From Shinisaurus crocodilurus (taxonomy: Eukaryota; Chordata; Lepidosauria; Squamata; Shinisauridae), in contig CM037876.1 of assembly GCA_021292165.1 (NCBI GenBank), forward strand, positions 285,174,521-285,238,520: a stretch of 64,000 nt of DNA, in the 5' to 3' direction. Numbering within the stretch: position 1 is the stretch's first letter; the number at the start of each line of letters is the position of its first letter. This document shows, piece after piece, positions 55,200 to 64,000 of this stretch. The notes beneath the pieces are model-generated. The model ran no database searches and was not told the DNA's origin. It was given only the letters and a program-made list of their open reading frames with translations. Made by a program: the position numbers and the translations under genes.

Positions 55200-56700
55200 T
55201 TGAGCTTGGAATTAGGAGTGGGCAATGAAGCGGCCAAGTTTGCTGCTATAAGCAATATTTAGGGTGGTTAAAATAAAAAGGGATTGCGAGAAGCTCCGAA
55301 AAGATCTCTTCAAGCTGAGAGAATAGGCATCAAAATGGCAAATGTGGTTCCACGAAAGCAAGTGTAAAGTGATGCATGTTGGTGCAAAAAAATAATAATC
55401 CCAAATTCTTTGTCCTAAATTAGCATTGTTATCAATAACTGAAAAGGTGGCTGGTCCTCAAAATGTTAAAGAATTAATTGTAAATTTGTTAACAGCGGGT
55501 AGATTAATGATAGCAAGAAAATGGAAAGTTCATCAAGTTTTCTCTATTACTGACTCGTATAAGGAAGTGTAGGATATGGCTTTAAATGATATGTTAACTT
55601 GTAATATCAAATGTAAAAGGGGACAATTATAGAAAAACAATTTTAAGGATATATGGGGATTATTTTTAGATTATGTTTTGAGGGAAAGGGGACTACACCA
55701 TGTCAAGATCTGATGTATTTTTGGAATTTAGGATACAATGGTATAGAAAAATAGTAGTTGTTTATCATATTGGTCCCAAGGTGATGGAAGCACGTGTTTG
55801 ATTGTATTTGTTTATGTTTATTTTAAAAAAATCTAAAAAATCCCAAATTCACTTATATGATGATGGGATGTGCTAGTGGTAACTGACCAAGAAAGAGGTC
55901 TCGGGGTTGTGGTGGACAGCTTGAGGAAAATGTTGACCCAGTGTGTGGCTGCTGTGAAAAAGGCAAATTCCATGTTAAGCATAATTAGAAAAGGAATTGA
56001 AAATAAAACTGCCAATATCATACTGCCCTTATACAAATCTATGGTGCAACCACACTTGGAATACTGTATACACCGGTCACCGTGCCTCAAAATGTGTATT
56101 TTAGAGTTGGAAAGGTGTAGAAAAGGGCAACCAAAATGATCAAGGAGTTGGAGCAACTCCACTATGAGGAAAGGTTACCACATCTGGGATGTGGGCTTAG
56201 AAAAGAAGGCAAATATAGTATGGGGAGACATGACAGAGATTTACAAAATTATGCATGGTGTGGAGAAAATGCATACTCTCATAACAGTAGAAGTTTTTTC
56301 TCTCTCATACTAGAACCCAGAGTCATCCCATGAAGCTGAACTGTAGGATATATAGGACAGATAAAAGGAATTATTTCACACTGCATGTAGTTGAATTATG
56401 GAATTTGCTACCACAAGATGTAGTGATGGCCACCAACTTGGATGGCTTTAAAAGGGGATTCGACAAATCGATTGGAGGTTAAGGCTATCAATGGCTACTA
56501 GTTATGATGGGGAATATGCTAGCTCCGGTGGCAGAAGTGGTATGCCTGTGTATACCCATTGCTAGGGAACACGAACAGGAGGATGCTGTTGCACCCGTGT
56601 TCTACTGGTGGGCTTCCCATGGGCAGCTGGATGGCCACTTTCTGAACAGAATGCTGGACTAGATAGGCCTTTCATCTGACTCAGCATAGCTCTTATGTAG
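55200..56700 (+). mobile_element. CR1/L3-like LINE, 3' half, split by an L1 insertion
   Basis: In order: the RT end (AKFAA...; REWASKWQM-like block decayed near 55330; KCKVMHVGA near 55365), the L1 insert, then VTDQERGLGVVVDSLRKM, AAVKKANSMLSIIRKGIENK, TANIILPLYKSMVQPHLEYC, YEERLPHLG and a frame-broken end. The 3'UTR has 'ggatgctgttgcacccgtgt' and 'gctggactagataggccttt', ending 'cttatgta'. Stops and shifts inactivate it. Confidence 0.88.
55397..55850 (+). mobile_element. L1 LINE 3' end with 12-bp target duplication
   Basis: The body 55409-55838 is flanked by AATCCCAAATTC (55397-55408 and 55839-55850). It translates in patches to an L1 ORF2 C-terminus (ARKWKVHQ, MLTCNIK.KRGQL, NNFKDIWGLFLDYVL) and ends in an A-rich tail 'aaaaaaatctaaaaaa'. 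5' truncation, poly(A) and a target duplication are typical of L1 retrotransposition. Removing it restores the CR1 reading around NPNF. Confidence 0.88.
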
Positions 56701-56838
56701 CATTCACTTCTGTCTTCAAACGTATTAAAACTTTTAAAAAACACACCACTTTTTTTGTTTCATCTGACCTGTGGGAACTCTGAATAGGTTAACTCTGTTT
56801 TACTAACAAGTCAGGATAATAAGACACTGTTTGATAAG

Positions 56839-56992
56839 CATTTGCTTCTTGTTTTTAAACTAACCAGCTCTTCTCATTACGTATATCCAAACTTGAGGGA
56901 ACTCTGGTTAGTTTAAACTTTAAACTAACCAGAGTTCCCTCAAGTTTGGATATAATGAGAAAAGCTGGTTAGTTTAAAACAAGAAGCAAATG
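56839..56992. repeat. Near-perfect palindrome, arms of 74-79 bp
   Basis: Left arm 56839-56917 and right arm 56919-56992 around a single base. The arms differ by one substitution, a 1-base indel and a 4-base indel ('acgt'). The arm core is 'ccaaacttgagggaactctg' with 'gttagtttaaa' at the centre. There is no coding content. It could extrude a cruciform or fold as a long hairpin RNA. Confidence 0.88.
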
Positions 56993-58290
56993 TTTCCAAT
57001 GTCCTCAGCCACAGTAGGAGAGGGATGGGGGGGGGGATGACTACTGCATGAGCCTGAGGCTTGCTACTGCTCATGCACATAATGCTAAACCAGTTTACTG
57101 TTGCGTCCACAAAGGAGCAGAAACTCATGGAAAACCATATTAGAATGTTTCAAGCTTGTTCATTCAAATATTCAAGCTAGAGGCTTAAATCATATTTATG
57201 TATTGTATATGCATTTTTTCTTGATGTGCTGGCTCAACAAAATAAGTGACAGTATGTTAAAATTGTTTATTTTTTTGAAACCATATTTAATTGTTTAAGG
57301 TGGAGGTTATTGAGAGTCCAAACCTAGATATGCAACCATATATAATCTTATTTTGTTTTGATCTGCACATCTCTGCTTGCTTTGTGGAGCTTAAAATATT
57401 GAAATTTTTAAAAATAGAAATTGATCATATAAACATGAACACGTTAAACTATGTATAAATGAAGCACAGCTGGACCAGGAACATAATCTATTATGTGATC
57501 AGCATATTCAGGGGAGGAAAACAGCTAACCAGCATTCAATCCCATTGTGAATGACATGAATGTTTACAATTTGCTCCTGAATAATCTATTTCTCTCTCAG
57601 AAAACTGTGTGAAACTAAGCAAAATAAAATAAAATTAAAATTAAATCCCAAACTCCCAAGTCAACTAAATAACCTACTGACTGTATTTTTATTCAGCTCT
57701 ATTGAAATTGTATTTCAAAGCATGTTACTGCTGATGCTGGAAATCAACTCTTAAAACAAAAGTGGAAGAAGATATGTTTTGTACATACGTAAGGCAGGAG
57801 CCATATTCACAGTTGTACTGCTAATATAATTTGTTTTAATTTTTGCTCCCATAAATATGTTCTCCAAATATGTGTACAACCACAACTATTTTCTTCTAAA
57901 ATCCCAGGAGAAGTACAGTCAACTTCTTCACATATTAATTGGTTCATTTTCTAGCCATGGGTACATTGGCTACTGTGTTAATATTGAAATGCAGACAAAA
58001 TGAACTACCTTTGCATTTGCATTAATTGACCAGACTTAGGTCCTACATAGCTAGTTCATGTTAGCTAAATCCTATGTCAGTTTAACCACAGTAGCAATCT
58101 TAACAGAAACAGACGAGAGTGCAATATTTCACATCTTAGGATACTTAAAATTTAAGAAATTAAAGCTTCCCAGAGCAAATAAATGTTGTGTGACACAATA
58201 ATAGCCATTTAGCACATGAGCTACTGAGTATACTGTATACAGAGCTTCTGGTTCTCTTGTTCAGATAAGTGTTCTATGTGAATATAAGGA
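56993..58290. other. Intergenic sequence downstream of FBLN5
   Basis: No gene or assigned repeat; a G-run near 57029-57037. Confidence 0.4.
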
Positions 58291-58500
58291 TCAACATATA
58301 AAGCTGCCTTATACTAGGTCAGACCACTGGTCCTTCTAGCCCCAGATTGTCTACTCCGGCTGGCAGCAACTCTCCAGAGCATGAGAGAGAGGTCTTTCCC
58401 AGTCTTTTTCCTGAGATCCTTTAACTGGAGATAGTAGGAATTGAACTAGGGTCTTCTGTGTGCTAGGCATGTGTTTTATTACTGAGTTATGCCACTCCCT
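58291..58500 (-). mobile_element. tRNA-derived SINE, copy 3
   Basis: In reverse: 'ataactcagtaataaaacac' (A-box remnant), 'gttcaattcctac' (B box) and a body to 'ataaggcagctttatatgtt'. More diverged than the copy at 23963. Confidence 0.7.
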
Positions 58501-59099
58501 TTGATATCTCTTTTTTTGCACATGCACAGCTTCCCCTACCTGCAGAAGAGAACAAAGGAGCTTCTAGGTATCTATGAAAGCTGCTGAAGTGTGACCTGCA
58601 TGGGTTTTTGTTTTCCTGCTCCATAATGGAGCATTATCTAACTGTAGGCTGCCTTCTGGCTGGTAATGTGGCTGATGATGTGCGAGCCTGAAGCATAAAT
58701 GGAGAATAAGGCCTTCTATATTTTACAATAAATATTTTTACGTATACCACCCAGTGATCTCTCCTTCAAAAATCAATTACTCTTAATTGCTGGGATCCAA
58801 AGATCTACTTTATGTGTACCCAGTGGCTTGGGCATGCCTGGTGAGATTTTTTACTTTTTGAATTTGAGTGCCAGAACTCTGTGCCATATATTACAAGTTG
58901 CTTTTGAAACTTTCCACCCCAGTTTTAAAAAGGGGTTGCCATATGGCATAGGTGGGCGCTGTTCAAGAAGCACAAGCCCAAAGTTCTCTTCAAAATCTGT
59001 ATTAACTACATGGTTCTGTGGATCCTGATCTTAGTTTTTAGGCAGCCTGAAGAAAAGGAAATCTTTTCATCTGGGAAAAATAAAATAAGACCAATAAGG

Positions 59100-59651
59100 G
59101 ACTGATTCCATTTAGACACATGCAAGGATCAGAACGGATGATTCCAGATATGTTTCTGAGAGAGTGGCTGGCACTTCCCTGATTCCACAGGTGTTTTGTT
59201 CCTTGTTTTTTGCCTTTTTTAAAAAATGAAGGAAGAGAGCAGAACAGCAAAAGCCAGCTTTTCCCATGGTTTCTCTGGTGCCTTTGCTAAGCAGCATTGC
59301 CATTATAAAGGTGGAGAGCTTTTCACAGTTTCTTAAGCTTATAATCACACCCTACAAAAAGTTTGAAAAGCAAGACAAAAGATTCTTAGACAGCACATGA
59401 TCAATGAAAACAGAAAATGCCTATGGAATCCATTGACAATGCAAAGCTCAGGTGGCTTCAACCCATGAGGAGGCCTGGCCCACCATTGTAATAAGAGCCA
59501 TCGTGGCAACTTTTAATACTGATTTCATGTTGAGTTATTAGATGCACTGACTCCTGAGAAGAAAGTTCTGGAAGAAAATGGATAATGTCCTTTTCAGCTG
59601 CTATTTGTTTTTTGTTTTTGTTTTTTAAAGAAAGCAATGAAACTCTAAGGC
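59100..59651 (-). other. FBLN5: FBLN5 3'UTR (extent uncertain)
   Basis: Sequence directly downstream of the FBLN5 stop codon (minus strand), so at least its first part is 3'UTR. An ATTAAA lies about 140 nt after the stop (near 59512), but no signal was clear enough to set the end. A 500-bp part is duplicated at 48690-49180. Confidence 0.6.
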
Positions 59652-59813
59652 TTAGAAGGGATACTGCGACACATATATCCTCAGTCGAATGACGGAGCTT
59701 CCTCTGAAGTTGATGACAGTGTTAACAGTGATCATCTCCAGGTCCAACTGAATGTCTCGTGGCCCCTTCAGAGGACGGGTCAACACTAGAGTGGCACTGA
59801 TAGGTCCAGTTTG
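59652..59813 (-). CDS. FBLN5: FBLN5, last coding exon
   Basis: FBLN5 encodes fibulin-5, a secreted matrix protein of EGF-like repeats and a C-terminal fibulin module, needed for elastic fibre assembly. The acceptor 'ttccacacag' ends at 59814 and the TAA stop is at 59654-59652. The 53 residues read QTGPISATLVLTRPLKGPRD, IQLDLEMITVNTVINFRGSS and VIRLRIYVSQYPF, the end of the fibulin module. The SQYPF C-terminus and VNTVINFRGSSVIRL block are those I recall for FBLN5 and differ from EFEMP1 or EFEMP2 ends. It joins in phase 0 to the exon at 60913-61105 (FYMR-QTGP). Confidence 0.97.
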   Translation of the reverse strand, partial: QTGPISATLVLTRPLKGPRDIQLDLEMITVNTVINFRGSSVIRLRIYVSQYPF

Positions 59814-60912
59814 CTGTGTGGAAAACACAAATAGAAGACACTGAGGTTCTCCAAACATGACACAATCATCAATAAGGATCTTTAGGGTTGGCCAAGAATG
59901 ACTATCCACATTTTCATGGGCAACATTTCTTGAGCAGCTGTGGAAATTTACTTAACTTGAAGGTTCACCAAATCCTTAGCATAAACATTTACTGGAAATC
60001 TTTTGATTTGGGTTTTTGTTTAGTAATTAGATGAATTATGGATTATTTCCACTATAATTTAAATATTGTATTTGGGATAAAGTGGGCTACATATCTAAAT
60101 CAAGGAATTAAGAACCATTTCTGCTGCATCTGTAATTATTATGCAAGCTTCCAGATGCCCTGACTCCTTATGTTTTTGAAGCATTCATTAATCACCTGTT
60201 TTATTTGAGCCCATTGACATGAATTGAAAGGTATTCAGGGAAAGTGCTGAGTAGTAAATAGGCTAAATATTCAATGTACAACCTACCTGGAAGACAAAAT
60301 AAGGTAAACTGCCATCTTGGTCTATTAGAAAATATCCAGAGAAGAACAATATCCTAGTACCTTCATTCTGACCAGGTCCCAATTTCACCAACATCAATCC
60401 CTTGTTGGGGGAACTATGGGACCTGGGTTCAAACTAGTGGGAAGGATGGGGAGGAAGAATGCAAGAGGCCCAAAGTAGCATGCAGTGCCTCCAACCCACC
60501 TGCACCACATTTCCTGAAATATAGGGGAAGACCAGTAGGCAACTTAATTAAATGGGAAAATAATAACTAGGATTATTTAAACAAGTGTAGGAGGAAGAAG
60601 CAAGAGGAACAATTTAAATAAATACAACATTTACGGTAAGTCTGTAAAATTCAAAAATAAGAGGGGATGGACTCAAAATGCTAATAAAGCATTTTGTGAC
60701 CTACTAATTTTTATGGATATTTGCAAGATTGTACATGTATCTTGAAAACTATACAGTGCTGGGCTATAGAACTATTGACTGACACAGCCGTACTTAAGCA
60801 GAACCTTGTTCTAAGTTTTAAACAGCATTAAAAAAGTAAATAAAGATTGTTCTAAAATATATATATATATGAATTAATAACGTGCAGGTCCCTGTCCCAA
60901 AATCCTACTCAC
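59814..60912 (-). other. FBLN5: FBLN5 last intron
   Basis: A 1.1-kb intron with GTGAGT donor (60912) and CACACAG acceptor (59814). No repeat was recognised apart from a short AT run near 60860. Confidence 0.8.
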
Positions 60913-61105
60913 CCGCATGTAGAATTCTCTGCCCTCATTTCCTGATTTGATCTGGAAGATGTAATAAGCGCCAGGATAGCGGGATGTTGCTTGCATTTGA
61001 AATATATCAGAGGGCACTGAGCGTCCCGACACATCCATGTCTCTGTACAAAATGGTGAATGGCTGGTCTCTACACCCAGGATTTTCAGCTGGACATATAC
61101 AGTGA
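60913..61105 (-). CDS. FBLN5: FBLN5, penultimate coding exon
   Basis: The acceptor 'tgttctgccag' ends at 61106 and the donor GTGAGT begins at 60912. After one base completing the previous codon it reads HCICPAENPGCRDQPFTILY, RDMDVSGRSVPSDIFQMQAT, SRYPGAYYIFQIKSGNEGRE and FYMR. It holds the end of the last EGF-like repeat (C-C-P-A-E-N-P-G-C) and the start of the fibulin module. It is 193 nt, phase 1 in and phase 0 out. The remembered mammalian sequence has one more V (DMDVVSGRS), so this copy is one residue shorter there. Upstream exons were not found up to 64000. Confidence 0.97.
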
Positions 61106-61121
61106 CTGGCAGAACAAAACA

Positions 61122-61124
<3 letters not shown>

Positions 61125-61168
<44 letters not shown>
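61125..61168. repeat. (TTA)n microsatellite next to an FBLN5 splice acceptor
   Basis: About 14 TTA units (AAT repeats in the sense of the gene), ending about 20 nt upstream of the exon at 61105, where the polypyrimidine tract would normally be. Confidence 0.92.
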
Positions 61169-61234
61169 GCTATTAAAATCATCATTCACAACAAAGAGTC
61201 CTGTAGAACCTTGGGCTGCCATCCTAAACACTGG

Positions 61235-61347
61235 CCTTCCCCAGCTTGGTGTCCTCCAGATGTGTTGGACTACAACTCCTACCATCCCTGGGAATGATGG
61301 ACATTTTAGTCCAACATATCTGGAGGGCACCAAGTTACGGAAGGCTG
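61235..61347. mobile_element. Hairpin MITE, second copy
   Basis: 'ccttccccagcttggtgtcc' on the left mirrors 'gggcaccaagttacggaagg' on the right. Inner arms 'gttggactacaactcctacc' and 'ttttagtccaacatatctgg' pair around the centre. Related to 33341-33465. It lies in an FBLN5 intron. Confidence 0.75.
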
Positions 61348-61365
61348 CTATATACACAGTTACGT

Positions 61366-61448
61366 CGGCGTAAATCTCACTTAACTCAATGGGACTTACT
61401 CCTGAGTAGACAGACCTAAGTCCCATTGACAGTGTATAGCATAGCACT
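61366..61448 (+). repeat. Palindromic repeat family C, copy 6
   Basis: 'caatgggacttactcctgag' with mirrored 'gacctaagtcccattgacag'. It is adjacent to the hairpin MITE. Confidence 0.6.
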
Positions 61449-61689
61449 GTTAAAGATTAACAAATTTATTATGGCATGCTTCATGGACTACAGTCCATAT
61501 CACCATATAATAATTATTATAATTATTCTTGCTATTACTAATATCATTATTATTGCTATAACTGATGTTTAGCAAATCTTGCAAGATTTAATTCTTTTTG
61601 TATTGCTTATCAATAAACAAGTGGCTATTGGTTGTATTGATACCACTTTCTTGTTTGCTGTTGGTTGTACTGATATTGTTTTAAACCTA

Positions 61690-61800
61690 TTTGGATATTA
61701 TTTTATTTTATTTTGTATTTCATTGCTATGTAAGTTTTGTAAACTGCCCAGAGGCAGTTGGTTTTAGGATGATATAAGAATGTTATAAATAAATAATAAA
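61690..61800 (+). mobile_element. LINE 3' tail
   Basis: 'gtaaactgcccagaggcagt', 'tatataagaatgttataaat'-like end and AAATAATAAA. Confidence 0.65.
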
Positions 61801-63107
61801 ATATTCCAATTGATAATATAAACTCTTTGCTTCCTTGCCTTCATTTTCTCCATAATCCTATGGATAAGGATTATCAACAAATCTGTTTAGTCAATCACCA
61901 GTTAGATTAATCAGTTTATAATAAATATTACTGCAACTCAAAGCAGTCAGTATGCCACAGTTTATCTGACCTAGATTAATACACAGAAATAATTCTGGAC
62001 TCGTAAATCTTAAATTCACTGCTTGGATCAAGAAAAGGTTTTTTAGATTGTTGGGTCATTTTATGCTGGGCTGCATATTGTTTTAATAGCTTCTTTCACT
62101 GTAAAATATTGGTTTTATATGTGAAAACATATTTTTAATTTTGCAAGCTGTCTAGAGAGGTCATTCTCCTGTAGGGCAGCCTAATTTACCGGTATTTATG
62201 TTTTTACAAAAATAAAGGGGGACATGGGCAAATGCGCTATAAACATCCTTTATGGAACAGCTCTAATTAACAACTCAACTTTGAAGACATTTGTATGAAT
62301 TAATCGAATGCAGTTTGACTGACTCCACTTCTAATGACAGCTGCTCTTATTATTTCATAAGCATTTTTTCTAGCTTAATTGTACATACAGCCGGGTCTCC
62401 TGCCATCTGGTGACCTGGCAAGGAATTATATTTTGTCCTGGATAGTTATCATAATATATCAGCTTACACACATCCACTTGCATCAACTTGTATTTGTTTG
62501 ACTGAGAGGTCTGTGATTGTATGAGTGGTACAGTGTATGTTGTGGAGCATCAAAGTTCACAGAGGCTGTTGCGGCTAAGAATGACAAGTTACTGTTTTGA
62601 CCCAAAATGTTGCTGATGCAAATACATAAACTTCTGAACAGTAACATCTGAACCATCTCAAACTGAGATTAGTAATAGTAGTGTTGGTATGGTGATTCTC
62701 TAAAGAATTATGGTGTGGCTCATATTGTGGCTCATATTGAGAAAGTTAGACCACAGGTAGCAGCTTTGAATCAAATTTTAGGTCACTAGGCATTATCCAA
62801 TCTTGCCCATCTGTGCAAGGAGCCCACCACCTTTCCTGTTCCACATGTGGCTAGCCCCTTATGCGAGCTCCGCCGACTTGCCCCATTCCAGAAACTAGTG
62901 TTTCCATTCATTTCAGGTTGCCCCCGGAAGCACTAAATCACCGTTGTGCAAGTGGTGGGGGCCACTTGCGCAACAGAATTGGTGGGTCACCATTGGATAC
63001 TGTTCCATGTAATGGAGAAGCAGATAAGGAGCCCCTTCAGATATAGAGAAGAGATAAAGAACAGCAGGTGAGGTGAGGTGAGTACACAGGAACATTGACC
63101 ATCTGGG

Positions 63108-63111
<4 letters not shown>
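61801..63111. other. FBLN5 intron sequence
   Basis: No exon with EGF-like cysteine spacing was found on the minus strand. A 13-bp inverted pair ('gttgtgcaagtgg'/'ccacttgcgcaac') lies at about 62943-62975. Confidence 0.45.

Positions 63112-63144
<33 letters not shown>
63112..63144. repeat. (GT)n microsatellite
   Basis: About 16 uninterrupted GT units. Confidence 0.92.
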
Positions 63145-63145
<1 letters not shown>

Positions 63146-64000
63146 TTGCTTGTAAGGACAATCCCTGTCAGTCCCAGATGCACTCCTTATATACACTGGC
63201 TTTTTGTGGCTTAATATTGGTACCTTAAAACCCTATGCTTTCACCCACAACAGCTAGGAAAGTGCCGAAAGAGAACGTAAGGGAAAGGGAGAGATGGCTA
63301 ACTGTCACATTATGAGGGCAGCCATTCCATACTTCATCCATGCTAAGGAGCACCAGCAGGAAGGGACAAGGAGGGACAATTGGCCCCCTGGGGATGAGCC
63401 ACAATCTCCAGATTCCCAGCTTTTATTTAAAAAGAAAAAAAGGGGGGGGGAGGAAGTCTCTAGCCCTTTTAGAACCCGAGATACGATGCAAAATGTGCAA
63501 GCCGCTATTCTGCCTATTCATTTTGTGAGAAACTAGTCTGCTCCCACCTTTTACTGTTTTAGCCAATGACCTGTGTGTTAAGCCTTTTTCGTGTCTTCCC
63601 TGTTGGGCAGTGATTGCAGCCTTGCCCCACGGCTGGAAAGCAACTCACTGGTTCACTTTAAATCAAAGTGAACTCAGCCAGGGGCCCCTGCCAGGTGGAA
63701 CAGGGTGGAAGTCAGTGATTTGCATAGCCACAGTCAGCGAGGGAGCCTGTCATGCTACTGCCCATTTGTCTATGAGGCACAGACTACCAAACTGAGGGCC
63801 TAGGAGACTGCAGTGCTGCCTGGCTGGGCCTGCCAGAAACCCAGCCTCACCGCCCTGTCCAGGTCCACATTCAACCATTTGCATTGCCATTGGCCACTCT
63901 CAGCTGAGCTCGATGGAATCCCACTCCCAGGTTTCATTTACTGGCCTCCACTGGCTGGGCCTTGCCCTCCCATGTTGCAGGGAACTGGAGAGTAGAGATA
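63145..64000. other. FBLN5 intron or upstream sequence
   Basis: No FBLN5 exon or clear repeat was seen to the end of the window. There is a G-run near 63442-63450. Confidence 0.4.

Noticed and set aside
60874..61185. A protein starting in the (ATT)n repeat (poly-Ile leader)
   Set aside because: The frame runs through a microsatellite and a splice acceptor into the FBLN5 exon. The poly-isoleucine part is intron.
63610..63995. FBLN5 upstream exons at the right edge
   Set aside because: The frames are on the plus strand and lack EGF-like cysteine spacing. No acceptor/donor pair with FBLN5 sequence was found.

Overview
The window is vertebrate nuclear DNA, most likely from a squamate reptile (lizard or snake). 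It is AT-rich, intron-like and dense in repeats typical of squamates: CR1/L3 and L2 LINEs, MIR/CORE-like and tRNA-derived SINEs, hAT, Tc1 and pogo/Tigger-like DNA elements, a Helitron-like element and several solo LTRs. There are no bacterial-type genes. The species cannot be named from this sequence.

Two protein-coding genes can be recognised, both on the minus strand. At the left are four coding exons from the 5' part of TC2N (10066-10150, 7680-7907, 4926-5105, 1200-1291). They splice in frame into 189 codons, starting at an ATG at 10132-10130 and running off the left edge before the C2 domains. At the right are the last two coding exons of FBLN5 (60913-61105 and 59652-59813), ending in the conserved C-terminus SQYPF. 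The TC2N-FBLN5 order and same-strand arrangement match what I recall of human 14q32. The roughly 49 kb between the TC2N start codon and the FBLN5 stop codon holds no convincing extra coding gene. A CpG-rich block at about 36.98-37.96 kb is the best candidate for a TC2N 5' promoter or first exon.

The rest is a well-preserved record of mobile elements. Four solo LTRs with 5-bp target duplications lie between 16.8 and 29.4 kb. Three hAT-type elements have perfect 8-bp duplications (8588-8952, 29883-30047, 51282-52273). Four copies of one 250-bp TA-flanked Tigger-like MITE are present. A 619-bp Helitron-like element lies at 20294-20912. A broken Tc1 transposon with long inverted repeats lies at 12448-14020, and an L1 3' end with a 12-bp duplication sits inside a CR1/L3 LINE at 55.4 kb. 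Nesting order can be read directly at 16.7-18.7 kb, 28.4-29.5 kb, 34.8-35.4 kb and 55.2-56.7 kb.

The observations most worth a second look are: a SINE family with a 5S-rRNA head fused to the tail of the CR1 LINE seen in the same window; a perfect 141-bp inverted repeat with no visible target duplication (9126-9680); a direct duplication of the FBLN5 stop-codon/3'UTR segment about 10.5 kb downstream of the gene; the hAT element with a duplicated left terminus; and several long palindromes.
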